Shown in pieces: positions 9,496 through 21,757 of a stretch of 64,000 bases of DNA. The stretch comes from Streptomyces sp. MMG1533 (GTDB lineage Bacteria; Actinomycetota; Actinomycetes; Streptomycetales; Streptomycetaceae). The translations under genes and the position numbers were made by a program. The stretch is taken from positions 1 to 64,000 of the forward strand of contig NZ_LGDG01000227.1 in NCBI RefSeq assembly GCF_001279775.1, written 5' to 3'. Each line of letters starts with the position of its first letter. Within the stretch, counting starts at the first letter, position 1. The notes beneath the pieces were generated by a model. It saw only the letters and a program-made list of their open reading frames with translations. It made no database searches and was not told the DNA's origin.

Positions 9496-10955
9496 CTACG
9501 AGGTCCCCCTGGCCGACACGGACAGGACGTGTGCCTCCCACGCGCCCAGGGCCACGAACAGCCCCTGGTCCGTCAGTTCGCCGCCGTCGCGGTCGTACGT
9601 CCTGTCCGTCAGAAGGTCGGTGAGGCGGTGCTCGCCGCCTCGCAGGTCGTCCCACGGGAGGGGAAGCCGTGCCTCGGCCAGGCGGTCGGAGTAGTTGACG
9701 GCGACCACGTGGCGTGTGTCCTCATGCGTCCAGGTCCATGCCAGCAGGTCGCGATGGGTGTCGTTGTCCGGCCGGCCCGTCGGGGTCAACGGCCGCCATT
9801 CGCCCCGGCGTACGGCGGTCGCCACCCGCAGCAGTCGGCCGTGGAAATCACGCAGCGGCTCGTCGGCCGTTTCCTGCGGTCGGCGGGAGAGGAACACCGG
9901 CGGGCGCACCCGGCGGCCCTCGAACTGGCCCTCGTGCCAGAGCGTCGCGCCGGGCAGGGTCGCGACGGCGATGGCCGCCGCCCGCCCCCGGGCGCCGGGC
10001 AGGGTGGCGGCGGCCCGCGGCTCGTCGTGGTTCTCGAGGAAGCGGACGAGACCGCGCTGGTAGGCGAGGTCGGCGCGCAGATGGGCGCGGACGGAATCGG
10101 CGTTCTCGTGGCACAGGCGGTCGTAGAGCCGTTTGTCGTAGCAGTGGTCGAAGCCCTGCTGCTGGAGGGCCCATTCGAGGTCCCAGTAGGCCTCGGCGAC
10201 GAAGAGGAGGTCCGGGTGGCGGGCGCGGACGCGCGGGATGACGTACGGCCAGAAGTCCTCGGGGGGAGTCGGTCCCGCGCGGTCTCCCCAGGTCTTGGCG
10301 AAGACGTCGTTCATCATCAGCATCGCCATGTCGCAGCGCACGCCGTCCGCCTGGTCGCCGATGGACACCAGCGTGTCCACGGTCGCCCTGCGCAGGTCCT
10401 CGGCGAAGGCGTTCAGCTGGACCACGTCCGGCCAGGGCGGGAAGTACGGGTCGCGTCCCCGGGCGTAGAGGTGCCCGCCGGCTTCGAGGAAGGCGTCCGG
10501 CGCGTGGGCCAGGTCGTCCGGGGTGCCCTGGATCAGGCGGTCGGGGTGTGTGGTGAGCCAGGGGTGGTCGGGGGCCACGTGGTTGGGGACGAAGTCCAGG
10601 ATCAGCCGTAGTCCGCGTGCGGCCAGTTGGGCGCGGGCCGTGGCCAGGCCCTCCGGGCCGCCGAGGGAGGCGTCGACGACGTAGTTCCGTACGCAGTACG
10701 GGGATGCGGCGATGTCCGCCTCGGTGACGTCGGGCAGTGCCTCGCGGAACGACGCCAGCAGGGTCTCGTCGCGCAGGGCGATCCCGAGGCCGGCCGGGCT
10801 GCGCTCCCAGACGCCCATCAGCCAGACGGTGTCGATGCCGGGCCGGGCGAGCTCGTCCCAGACCTCTCCGGGTACCTCGCCCAGGGTGATGCGACGCCCG
10901 TGGCGGTCGCTCAACTCGCCCAGCCAGACAAGGGTGTTGATTTCGAGGATCACCG

Positions 10956-10959
<4 letters not shown>
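9496..10959 (-). CDS. GH13 alpha-amylase-family glycosidase
   Basis: 487 residues with the GH13 barrel. The nucleophile region is ADGVRCDMAM, the acid/base region is FVAEAYWDLEW, and the third Asp is in FLENHDEPRA. ILDFVPNHVAPDHPW is the usual first conserved region. It has no signal peptide and is shorter than trehalose synthase or GlgE. Its ATG overlaps the stop of the upstream GH63-like gene by 4 nt (ATGA), so the two are coupled and probably act on the same alpha-glucan or alpha-glycoside in the cytoplasm. The exact specificity cannot be read from sequence. The gene ends 18 nt from the convergent LAL gene. Confidence 0.87.
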
Positions 10960-13667
<2,708 letters not shown>

Positions 13668-13682
13668 CGTCCACGCTCCTCA

Positions 13683-13728
13683 CGCCCCCGTCCGACTCGT
13701 CCAGACTCGGACGGGTCGGGCGGGGGCG
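13683..13728. terminator. Strong GC hairpin downstream of pyruvate carboxylase
   Basis: A 20-bp stem (13683-13702 with 13709-13728) with a 6-nt loop; only two positions are G-U type pairs. It lies just after the end of the minus-strand pyruvate carboxylase gene and before the GH63-like start, as expected for a terminator separating the two transcripts. There is no T tract, which is normal in Streptomyces. Confidence 0.7.
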
Positions 13729-13846
13729 CAATCACACGCGGGGCCCACGATGCCTGCGCCGGTTGCCGGACGGGGCGCCTCCCGGACGGCGTACTGCTGT
13801 CGCAGCTTCGGCCGAACGGGTGGGTCGCGCGCCCGGCGCGGCCGCC

Positions 13847-16800
13847 TCAGCCGATCTCGACGAGCAGGTCTCCGCCCTCCACCTGCTGGATCTTGTTGAT
13901 GGCGAGCCGGGACACCCGCCCGCCCTTCGGGGCGGTGATCGTGGCCTCCATCTTCATCGCCTCGATCGTGGCCACCGTGGCTCCGGCCGCCACCTCGTCG
14001 CCCTCGGCGACCGCGAGCGTCACCACCCCGGCGAACGGCGCGGGGACGTGTCCGGGCTTGGAGCGGTCGGCCTTCTCGGTCACCGGCACGTCGGCGGACG
14101 CGGCGGTGTCGCGGACCTGGATGGGCCGCAGCTGGCCGTTCAACGCGGACATCACCGTGCGCATACCGCGTTCGTCGGCCTCGCCGACGGCTTCCAGCTC
14201 GATGAGGAGCCGCACGCCGGGCTCGAGGTCGACGGCGTACTCCTTTCCGGGCCTGAGACCGTAGAAGAAGTCCTTGCTGTCCAGCACGCTGGTGTCGCCG
14301 AAGCTCTGGCGGTGCGTCTCGTACTCGCGCGTCGGCCCGGGGAAGAGCAGCCGGTTGAGCGTGGCGCGCCGGTCCTTCTCCAGTCCCGTACGGTCCTGGG
14401 CCGTCAGCTCCTGCACGGGCTTGGCCTCGGCGCGGCCCTGGAGCGCCCTGCTGCGGAACGGCTCCGGCCAGCCGCCGGGCGGGGTGCCGAGCTCGCCACG
14501 CAGGAAGCCGATGACGGAGTCGGGGATGTCGAACCGGTCCGGCGTCGCCTCGAACTCCTCGGGCGCCACGCCGGCGCCGACCAGGTGCAGGGCGAGGTCG
14601 CCGACCACCTTGGACGACGGGGTGACCTTCACCAGGTGGCCGAGGATGCGGTCGGCGGCGGCGTACATCGCCTCGATGTCCTCGAACCGGTCGCCTAGGC
14701 CCAGCGCGACTGCCTGGGTGCGCAGGTTGGACAGCTGCCCGCCGGGGATCTCGTGGTCGTAGACGCGGCCGGTCGGGGAGGCCAGGCCCGCCTCGAACGG
14801 TGCGTAGATCTTGCGGACGCTCTCCCAGTACGGCTCCAGGTCACCGACCGCCCTCAGATCCAGGCCGGTCGGCCGGTCGGAGTGGTCGGTCGCCGCCACG
14901 ATCGCCGACAGGGACGGCTGCGAGGTGGTGCCGGCCATGGACGCCACCGCACCGTCCACCGCGTCCGCGCCGGCCTGGATCGCGGCCAGGTAGGTGGCGA
15001 GCTGGCCGCCCGCCGTGTCGTGGGTGTGCAGGTGCACCGGCAGGTCGAACTCGCGGCGCAGGGCGGAGACCAGCGTGGCGGCGGCGGGGGCGCGGAGCAG
15101 GCCCGCCATGTCCTTCACGGCGATGACATGGGCGCCGGCGTCCACGATCTGCTCGGCGAGCCGGAGGTAGTAGTCGAGGGTGTAGAGCCGCTCGTTCGGG
15201 TCGGACAGGTCGGAGGTGTAGCAGAGGGCGACCTCGGCGATCGCCGTGCCGGTGGCCCGTACGGCGTCGATGGCGGGCCGCATCTGGCCCACGTCGTTGA
15301 GCGCGTCGAAGATGCGGAAGATGTCGATGCCGGTCGCCGCGGCCTCCTGGACGAAGGCGTCGGTCACCTCGGTCGGGTACGGGGTGTAGCCCACGGTGTT
15401 GCGGCCGCGCAGCAGCATCTGGAGGCAGAGGTTCGGCACGGCCTCGCGCAGGGCGGCCAGGCGCTCCCAGGGGTCCTCGGCGAGGAAGCGCAGCGCGACG
15501 TCGTAGGTGGCGCCGCCCCAGCACTCCAGGGAGAGCAGCTCGGGCAGGGTGCGGGCCACGACCGGGGCGACGGCGAGCATGTCCTTCGTGCGGACCCGGG
15601 TGGCCAGCAGCGACTGGTGGGCGTCGCGGAACGTGGTGTCGGTGACGCCGATGGTCGGTGACTCGCGCAGCCAGCGGGCGAAGCCCTCGGGGCCGAGTTC
15701 GGTGAGCTTCTGCTTGGAGCCGGCGGGCGGCTCGGTGGTGTCGGTCCGGGGCAGCTTGGTGGTGGGCTCGATCAGGTCGGGCCGCTCGCCGTGGGGCTTG
15801 TTCACCGTCACGTCGGCGAGGTAGGTGAGCAGTTTCGTGCCGCGGTCCGCGGAGTGGCGGGCGGTGAGCAGGTGCGGACGCTGTTCGATGAACGACGTGG
15901 TGACCTGTCCGGCCTGGAAGTCCGGGTCGTCGAGGACCGCCTGCAGGAACGGGATGTTGGTGGACACGCCGCGGATGCGGAACTCGGCCACGGCACGCCG
16001 GGCGCGGCGGACCGCGGTCGTGAAGTCCCGGCCCCGGCAGGTGAGCTTCACCAGCATGGAGTCGAAGTGCGCGCTGATCTCCGTACCGGCGTGGGTGGTG
16101 CCGCCGTCGAGCCGGATGCCCGAGCCGCCGGGCGAACGGTAGGCGCTGATGCGGCCGGTGTCGGGGCGGAAGCCGTTGGCGGGGTCCTCGGTGGTGATAC
16201 GGCACTGGAGTGCGGCGCCGTGCAGGGTGACGGTCTCCTGCGAGAGACCGAGGTCGGCGAGACTCTCGCCGGCGGCGATGCGCAGCTGCGCCTGGACGAG
16301 GTCGACGTCGGTGACCTCCTCGGTCACCGTGTGCTCGACCTGGATCCGCGGGTTCATCTCGATGAAGACGTGGTTGCCCTCGCGGTCGAGCAGGAACTCC
16401 ACGGTGCCCGCGTTGCGGTAGCCGATCTCGCGGGCGAACCGCACGGCGTCGGCGCAGATCTGCTCGCGCAGCGCCGGGTCGAGGTTGGGCGCGGGCGCCA
16501 GCTCGATGACCTTCTGGTGGCGGCGTTGCACGGAACAGTCGCGCTCGAAGAGGTGGATGACGTTGCCGTGCCCGTCGGCGAGGATCTGCACCTCGATGTG
16601 CCGGGGTTCGACGACGGCCTTCTCCAGGAAGACGGTGGCGTCGCCGAACGCGGACGCCGCCTCGCGGGCCGCCGCCTCGATGGACTCGCGCAGCTGAGCG
16701 CGCTCCTCGACGCGGCGCATGCCGCGCCCTCCGCCGCCGGCGACCGCCTTCACGAACACGGGGAAGCCGATGTCCTCGGCGGCCCGCACCAGCTCGTCCA

Positions 16801-17221
16801 CGTCGGTGGAGGGCGCCGAGGAGCCCAGGACGGGTACGCCGGCCGCGCGGGCGGCGGCCACCGCGCGCGCCTTGTTGCCCGTCAGCTCCAGGATCTGCGC
16901 GCTCGGCCCCACGAAGGTGATGCCCGCGTCCTCGCACGCCCGCGCCAGATCGGGGTTCTCGGACAGGAACCCGTAGCCCGGGTAGACGGCGTCGGCACCG
17001 GCCCTCCGGGCCGCGCGGACGATCTCCTCCACGGAGAGGTAGGCGCGCACCGGGTGCCCCGGCTCACCGATCTCGTAGGCCTCGTCGGCCTTCATCCGGT
17101 GCAGCGAGTTGCGGTCCTCGTACGGGAAGACGGCGACGGTCCTCGCGCCCAGTTCATAGCCGGCGCGGAAGGCCCGAATCGCGATCTCGCCTCGGTTGGC
17201 CACCAGTACCTTGCGGAGCAT
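13847..17221 (-). CDS. pyc: Pyruvate carboxylase
   Basis: 1124 residues in the single-chain order: biotin carboxylase, carboxyltransferase, biotinyl domain. The N-terminus MLRKVLVANRGEIAIRAF fixes the start, although the frame is open further upstream. The ATP-grasp region has KAVAGGGGRGM and FIEMNPRIQVEH. The HMGL-like carboxyltransferase has DTTFRDAHQSLLATR and the metal/lysine region HTHDTAGGQ. The biotin attachment site is EAMKMEA near the C-terminus. It carboxylates pyruvate to oxaloacetate (anaplerosis) with ATP and bicarbonate in the cytoplasm. It is a single-gene unit, with a hairpin terminator downstream and a divergent gene upstream. Confidence 0.96.
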   Translation of the reverse strand: MLRKVLVANRGEIAIRAFRAGYELGARTVAVFPYEDRNSLHRMKADEAYEIGEPGHPVRAYLSVEEIVRAARRAGADAVYPGYGFLSENPDLARACEDAGITFVGPSAQILELTGNKARAVAAARAAGVPVLGSSAPSTDVDELVRAAEDIGFPVFVKAVAGGGGRGMRRVEERAQLRESIEAAAREAASAFGDATVFLEKAVVEPRHIEVQILADGHGNVIHLFERDCSVQRRHQKVIELAPAPNLDPALREQICADAVRFAREIGYRNAGTVEFLLDREGNHVFIEMNPRIQVEHTVTEEVTDVDLVQAQLRIAAGESLADLGLSQETVTLHGAALQCRITTEDPANGFRPDTGRISAYRSPGGSGIRLDGGTTHAGTEISAHFDSMLVKLTCRGRDFTTAVRRARRAVAEFRIRGVSTNIPFLQAVLDDPDFQAGQVTTSFIEQRPHLLTARHSADRGTKLLTYLADVTVNKPHGERPDLIEPTTKLPRTDTTEPPAGSKQKLTELGPEGFARWLRESPTIGVTDTTFRDAHQSLLATRVRTKDMLAVAPVVARTLPELLSLECWGGATYDVALRFLAEDPWERLAALREAVPNLCLQMLLRGRNTVGYTPYPTEVTDAFVQEAAATGIDIFRIFDALNDVGQMRPAIDAVRATGTAIAEVALCYTSDLSDPNERLYTLDYYLRLAEQIVDAGAHVIAVKDMAGLLRAPAAATLVSALRREFDLPVHLHTHDTAGGQLATYLAAIQAGADAVDGAVASMAGTTSQPSLSAIVAATDHSDRPTGLDLRAVGDLEPYWESVRKIYAPFEAGLASPTGRVYDHEIPGGQLSNLRTQAVALGLGDRFEDIEAMYAAADRILGHLVKVTPSSKVVGDLALHLVGAGVAPEEFEATPDRFDIPDSVIGFLRGELGTPPGGWPEPFRSRALQGRAEAKPVQELTAQDRTGLEKDRRATLNRLLFPGPTREYETHRQSFGDTSVLDSKDFFYGLRPGKEYAVDLEPGVRLLIELEAVGEADERGMRTVMSALNGQLRPIQVRDTAASADVPVTEKADRSKPGHVPAPFAGVVTLAVAEGDEVAAGATVATIEAMKMEATITAPKGGRVSRLAINKIQQVEGGDLLVEIG

Positions 17222-17412
17222 TCCCGATCCCTTCGGCCTGCACGTGCGGAACACCATGGTCTCGGCATTGTCCCCGGGGTGCCATGAGAGCCGGGTCACG
17301 TGGGGAGTGGCGGTTCGGGATGATCTGCGCCGGTACGGCGGTTGCACCAGGAACAACCAGTGCGGCGGACGGCCAGGTGACTGTCCCGCACGTGTCGTAC
17401 GAGGGAGCGGAC

Positions 17413-18234
17413 ATGACCGTCCATGACGTCGACCGGGTGGGCTTCGTCCAGGAGTGGGAGGAGTGGCACCGGCAGAAGGACGCGGTGCTCGCCGGCCCGC
17501 ACGGGTTTCTCGCGATCACCGGCCTGCACTGGCTGAGTGCGCGTGCGGAGCGCTTCGAGGACGCCCCGGGAGCCTGGTCGAGCACCGCCGACGGGGTGGT
17601 GGTCGAGCTGGACGAGGGAGAGGACCTGACCGTCGACGGGCGGGTGGTGCGCGGCCGGTACGACTTCGGCGTCGTCGCCGAGCGGGGCAGCGTGTACGCC
17701 GGCTCCGGTGATGCGGTGATCGAGGTCGCCAAGCGCGGCGGACACGACATCCTGCGGCCCCGCCACCCCGGCAACGAGCTGCGCACCGCCTTCACCGGCA
17801 CCCCGGCCTACGCACCCGACCCGCGCTGGGTGCGGGCCGGCCGGTTCCTGCCCTTCAAGGCACCGCGCGCGGTGACCGTCGGCGCCGCCGTCGAGGGCCT
17901 GGAGCACGTCTACGACTCCCCCGGCCGGGTCGAGTTGGAACTGGACGGCACGCTGCACCGGCTCACCGCGTTCAACGGCAGCAGGCCCGGCGGCCTGATG
18001 GTGCTGTTCACGGACATGACGTCCGGGGTGACCACCTACGCGGCGAACCGCGCCCTGCGGATCGCTCCCCCGGACGACGAGGGCCGGGTGACGCTCGACT
18101 TCAACCGCGCCGCGAACCTCCCCTGCGCCTACACGGACCTGGCGACCTGCCCGCTGCCCCCGGCCGAGAACCGGCTGCCGGTCGCGGTCGAGGCGGGCGA
18201 GCGGATCCCCCTGGAGCGCGGCGGGCAGCCCTGA
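17413..18234 (+). CDS. DUF1684 family protein
   Basis: 273 residues. The conserved C-terminal half is characteristic: a TSGVTTYAANRAL block, then LDFNRAANLPCAYTDLATC and PLPPAENRLPVAVEAGE. This is the DUF1684 signature, a widespread actinomycete family of unknown biochemistry. ATG 17413 follows GAGGGAGCGG; a longer frame from 17284 lacks such a site and looks non-coding. It is divergent from pyc and only 3 nt from the end of the convergent DUF427 gene. Confidence 0.85.
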   Translation: MTVHDVDRVGFVQEWEEWHRQKDAVLAGPHGFLAITGLHWLSARAERFEDAPGAWSSTADGVVVELDEGEDLTVDGRVVRGRYDFGVVAERGSVYAGSGDAVIEVAKRGGHDILRPRHPGNELRTAFTGTPAYAPDPRWVRAGRFLPFKAPRAVTVGAAVEGLEHVYDSPGRVELELDGTLHRLTAFNGSRPGGLMVLFTDMTSGVTTYAANRALRIAPPDDEGRVTLDFNRAANLPCAYTDLATCPLPPAENRLPVAVEAGERIPLERGGQP

Positions 18235-18237
18235 CGG

Positions 18238-19053
18238 TCACTCCGGTGGCGGTGCCGAGAGCGTCTTGGTGAACGGGGTGACGGGGCGCTGCAGGCGTTC
18301 GCCGTCGACGGTGATGTCGACCGCCTCGTTGTAGAAGGAGAGGAGCTCTTTGACCGCGCCCACCGCGGGCAGCGGGTCCGGGTAGCTCCAGACGATGTTC
18401 GGCGGTACGCCGGGGCCGGCCTGCCACGACCAGTACCGCGCGGTGCCCTTGTACGGGCAGCCGGTGCTGTGATCGGTGGGTTCGAGCAGATCGAGGCGGA
18501 CGTCCTCGCGCGGGACGTAGTACCGCGTCGGCAGACCGGTCTCGAACAGCAGGACCGGACGGTGGGTGTCGGCGACGACCGTGCCGTCGATCTCGACCAC
18601 GACGTGGCGGCTGCTGGGGATCGCGTCCACCCGTTTGTGCGGGTCTCGCGGGTGGATGAAGATCTCCTCCTCTTCCTCGTACCAGTGGTCGAGGCCCCGG
18701 CCGACGCGCCGGAACCACTCGAAGGCGATGTGGTCGGCCAGGTCCGCGGTGGGGAAGGTCCAGGCCGCGTTCTCGACGATCTCGCCGTCGACTTCGAGGT
18801 CGTAGAAGATCCGCGACCCGGTGTGCGTGCCGGCCGGCGGGTTCTTCGCCGGGCGGAGCAGGTCCTCGCGGACCTCTTCGCGGGGGAAGGCGTACAGCGG
18901 GACGGGGACGCCGGGTTCCCAGACGAGTACGGGGTGGCGGCTGTCGACGACCGTCACGTCGCCCTTGCGGCCGCGCACCCAGCGCTCGCCGGGCTCCCAC
19001 AGGAGGCCCTCCGGGGTGGCCCTGACGGCCCGCGCGGTGGGGAATGTGGTCAT
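18238..19053 (-). CDS. Tandem DUF427 domain protein
   Basis: 271 residues with two DUF427 units (about 35-120 and 150-250). The second carries the familiar STGCPYKGTARYWSW and DPLPAVGAVKELLSFYNE blocks; the first has the related SRIFYDLEVDGE and AFEWFRRVGRGL region. The family is small, beta-rich and of unknown function in most actinomycetes. AAGGAG lies 8 nt before the ATG. Its mRNA leader contains the (GACTCC)6 repeat. Confidence 0.85.
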   Translation of the reverse strand: MTTFPTARAVRATPEGLLWEPGERWVRGRKGDVTVVDSRHPVLVWEPGVPVPLYAFPREEVREDLLRPAKNPPAGTHTGSRIFYDLEVDGEIVENAAWTFPTADLADHIAFEWFRRVGRGLDHWYEEEEEIFIHPRDPHKRVDAIPSSRHVVVEIDGTVVADTHRPVLLFETGLPTRYYVPREDVRLDLLEPTDHSTGCPYKGTARYWSWQAGPGVPPNIVWSYPDPLPAVGAVKELLSFYNEAVDITVDGERLQRPVTPFTKTLSAPPPE

Positions 19054-19078
19054 GACCGGATCTCCTTTTCGCTCGGTC

Positions 19079-19114
19079 GACTCCGACTCCGACTCCGACT
19101 CCGACTCCGACTCC
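19079..19114. repeat. (GACTCC)6 simple repeat
   Basis: Six perfect 6-bp copies in the 87-bp gap between the cysteine-desulfurase-like stop and the DUF427 start, upstream of the DUF427 Shine-Dalgarno. Being a hexamer it does not change a reading frame, but it alters leader length. It is a possible slippage site, and 6-mer tracts are uncommon in such a compact gap. Confidence 0.9.
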
Positions 19115-19140
19115 GGTCCACGGTGCCCGACTCGGCGCCG

Positions 19141-20346
19141 TCAGCGCGTCAGGAACTCGGACAACCCGGTCAGGAGCCGGTCGACATCCTCAGCACTGGT
19201 GTAGGGCGCGAGGCCGATACGGAGACCGCCGGTGTCGCCGAGGCCGAGTCGACGAGAGGCCTCGACGGCGTAGAAGGACCCCGACGGCGCGTGGACACCG
19301 CGCTCCGCGAGGAAGCGGTACCCGTCCACCGTGCTGTGTTTCTCGAACGTCAGCAACAGGGTGGGGGTGCGGTCGGCCGCCCTGGAGTGGATCGTGACGC
19401 CTTCGAGCGAGGACAGTCCCTTGTCCAGCTGCGTGCGCAGGCTCTCCTCGTGCGCTTCGAGTGCCGTGAACGCCGCGATCAGGAGCTGTCGTCGCGTGCC
19501 CGTGGCGCTCGCGTCCAGGCCGGCGAGGAAGTCGACCGCCGCAGTGGTGCCCGCGAGGAACTCGTAGGGCAGTGTGCCCAGTTCGAAGCGTTCCGGAACG
19601 GCGTCGGTGGAGGGCAGGAGCTTGTCCGGCAGCAGACCGTCCAGCAACTCCGGGCGGGCGGCGAGGACTCCGTGATGCGGGCCGAGGAACTTGTACGGGG
19701 AGCAGACGAAGAAGTCCGCGCCGAGCTGCTCCAGGTCGACCGAGGTGTGGGCGGTGTGGTGGACGCCGTCGACGTAGGCGAACGCCCCGACGTCGTGCGC
19801 CAGTCGGGAGATCTCGGCGATGGCGGGACGCGTGCCGATCAGGTTGGAGGCGGCGGTGACGGCGACCAGCCGGGTGCGCTCGGACAGCACGGCGCGGATG
19901 TGGTCGACGGTCAGCTCGCCGGTGGCCGGGTCGAAGTCGGCCCAGCGCACCGTGGCACCGGCCCGGTCGGCGGCCTGGACCCAGGGACGGATGTTGGCGT
20001 CGTGGTCGAGGCGCGTGACGACGACCTCGTCTCCGGACGACCACGTCTTGGCGAGGGTGCGGGAGAAGTCGTAGGCGAGCTGGGTGGCGCTGCGGCCGAA
20101 GACGATCCCCGACGGCTGCGCGCCCAGCAGGTCGGCCATGGCCCGGCGGGCCTCGGTGACGATGCTTTCGGCGTTGCGCTCCCCCGGCACTCCGTGCCCC
20201 CGGTTCGACAGGGGGGCGGCCAACGCGTCGGTGATGGCCCGGATGACCGGCCCGGGCGTCTGGGTGCCGCCGGGGCCGTCGAAGTGGGCGGTTCCGGCCG
20301 CCAGGGCGGGAAATCGGGAGCGGATGGCAGTGATGTCGTACGTCAC
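19141..20346 (-). CDS. Cysteine desulfurase-like class V aminotransferase
   Basis: 401 residues, PLP-dependent fold type I. The Schiff-base lysine is in CSPYKFLGPHHG. The phosphate/aldimine region includes YVDGVHHTAHTSVD, and the N-terminus has HFDGPGGTQTP. This is the SufS/CsdA-like subgroup often annotated as cysteine desulfurase-like. The mobile-loop Cys of true IscS/SufS enzymes is not obvious, so desulfurase activity is unproven. Its GTG start follows AGGAG and is 12 nt after the upstream P450 stop on the same strand, so the two form an operon. Confidence 0.86.
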   Translation of the reverse strand: MTYDITAIRSRFPALAAGTAHFDGPGGTQTPGPVIRAITDALAAPLSNRGHGVPGERNAESIVTEARRAMADLLGAQPSGIVFGRSATQLAYDFSRTLAKTWSSGDEVVVTRLDHDANIRPWVQAADRAGATVRWADFDPATGELTVDHIRAVLSERTRLVAVTAASNLIGTRPAIAEISRLAHDVGAFAYVDGVHHTAHTSVDLEQLGADFFVCSPYKFLGPHHGVLAARPELLDGLLPDKLLPSTDAVPERFELGTLPYEFLAGTTAAVDFLAGLDASATGTRRQLLIAAFTALEAHEESLRTQLDKGLSSLEGVTIHSRAADRTPTLLLTFEKHSTVDGYRFLAERGVHAPSGSFYAVEASRRLGLGDTGGLRIGLAPYTSAEDVDRLLTGLSEFLTR

Positions 20347-20358
20347 GAGATGCTCCTG

Positions 20359-21534
20359 TCAGGCAGCCCTGTCCCACAGCACGTGCAGGGCGGGAGGCTT
20401 GCGGAAGACCAGGCCGTACGGCGCGGTCGGGCGGTTCGGGTCGAGGCGCAGGGCGGGAAGGCGTTCGAGCAGGCGCCGGAGAGCGATTCGGGTCTCCAGG
20501 CGGGCGAGGTGCGCGGCGAGGCAGTGGTGGGGGCCGTGTGCGAAGGCCAGTTGGAGGCGCGCGTTCTCGCGGCGGACGTCGAACCGGTCGGGGTCGGGGA
20601 AGACGGCCGGGTCGCGGCCCGCTCCCGTCAGGGAGACGGTGACCAGGTCACCGCGGCGGATCGTGGCGGGGCCGAGGGCGGTGTCGCGGGTGGCGTAGCG
20701 GTCCACGACCGCGGCGCCCGGTTCGAGGCGCAGCGATTCCTCGATCGCGCCGTCCAGCAGGTCGGTGTCGGCCCGGACGAGGGCGAGTTGGCCGGGATGG
20801 TGCAGCAGGTGCAGCAGCGCGTTGGCGATCATCGCCTCGGTGGTCTCGATCCCCCCGAACATCAGGACCGCGGCGTTGGACGCCACCTCGGGCAGCCCCA
20901 GCCGCCCGGCTGCGGAGGCGAGGAGCGAGGAAGCGCCCTGTTCGGTGACGGTGGCTTCCACTGCCGCCCGTAGCTGCGCGTACGCCGCGGCACCGGCGGG
21001 CCCCGCCCCGAGCCCGGCGGTGATGTCCGAGACCGACCGCACGATGGAGTCGTACCAGGAGAGCACCGTGGCCGCGGTGGTGCCGACCAGCCCGAGGGCC
21101 TCGGTCACAACGGCGACCGCGAGCGGGCCGGCGAAGGCGCGTCGCAGTTCGACGGCGCCGGCCGGTTCCAGTGCGGTGATGAGCCGGTCGGTCTCCCGCT
21201 CGATGAACGAGGCGAAGCCGTCGTACACCTCCCGGGGGCGGAAAGGAGCCGCGAAAGGCTCGCGGTGACGGGCGTGATCGTCTCCGTCCAGGGACAGCAT
21301 GCTCGGCCCGACGACCTGTGCGGTGGAGAACCGGGGGTCGTCGACGGTGAAGGTCGCGGCGTCCCGCATGACGTCCATCGCGAGATCGCGACGGGTCACC
21401 AGCCAGCCGTCCAGCTCGGGAAGCCAGGACACGGGCTCGTGCGCACGCAGCAGCGCCAGTCGCGGATGCGGGTCCTCGGCGAGTTCGGCCAGGGTGGTCG
21501 CCGCGCCGAGCGGGAAGGAGTCGGCGACGCTCAT
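20359..21534 (-). CDS. Cytochrome P450
   Basis: About 391 residues, the normal size of soluble bacterial P450s. The I-helix is MFGGIETTEAM with the standard Glu-Thr pair. The K-helix ExxR is EESLR. The haem loop LAFAHGPHHCLAAHLAR matches FxxGxHxCLG except that the final Gly is Ala. The start is taken at MSVADSFPLG; a longer open frame upstream is GC-poor and unlike coding sequence. It is first in a pair with the PLP enzyme. The substrate is unknown; oxidation of an amino-acid-derived or lipid compound is one possibility. Confidence 0.85.
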   Translation of the reverse strand: MSVADSFPLGAATTLAELAEDPHPRLALLRAHEPVSWLPELDGWLVTRRDLAMDVMRDAATFTVDDPRFSTAQVVGPSMLSLDGDDHARHREPFAAPFRPREVYDGFASFIERETDRLITALEPAGAVELRRAFAGPLAVAVVTEALGLVGTTAATVLSWYDSIVRSVSDITAGLGAGPAGAAAYAQLRAAVEATVTEQGASSLLASAAGRLGLPEVASNAAVLMFGGIETTEAMIANALLHLLHHPGQLALVRADTDLLDGAIEESLRLEPGAAVVDRYATRDTALGPATIRRGDLVTVSLTGAGRDPAVFPDPDRFDVRRENARLQLAFAHGPHHCLAAHLARLETRIALRRLLERLPALRLDPNRPTAPYGLVFRKPPALHVLWDRAA

Positions 21535-21663
21535 CACGAATGCGGCCCGGGTATGGGGAAAGCGATCACAGCCAAGGCTAACAATCGCCTTCGCCGGGCC
21601 GGCTGCGGGTGCCGCCGCGCTCGTGTACGGACTCGTCGGCCGACCCGGGACGTCGAAATGCGG

Positions 21664-21693
21664 CTGACAGACCGAAGCGAACGTCGCTATGAT
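21664..21693 (+). promoter_or_regulatory. Sigma70-like promoter for the MoxR/VWA module
   Basis: CTGACA (21664-21669) and TATGAT (21688-21693) are separated by 18 nt. Transcription would begin about 55 nt before the ATG of the first gene. The region lies between divergent genes and is locally less GC-rich. A TTGACA at 21718 has no matching -10 in range. Confidence 0.4.
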
Positions 21694-21757
21694 CCGCGAC
21701 GATGACGACTCATTCTGTTGACAGATTGGGGGCCCCGTCCGCGCAAGGTGAGTGCTG

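Noticed and set aside
18469..20973. 834-codon plus-strand frame over DUF427, PLP enzyme and P450
   Set aside because: It crosses three real genes on the other strand and their gaps, so it cannot be one gene.
21718..21723. TTGACA as a -35 box for the gene at 21758
   Set aside because: No -10 sequence at suitable distance, and transcription would start at or after the ribosome site.
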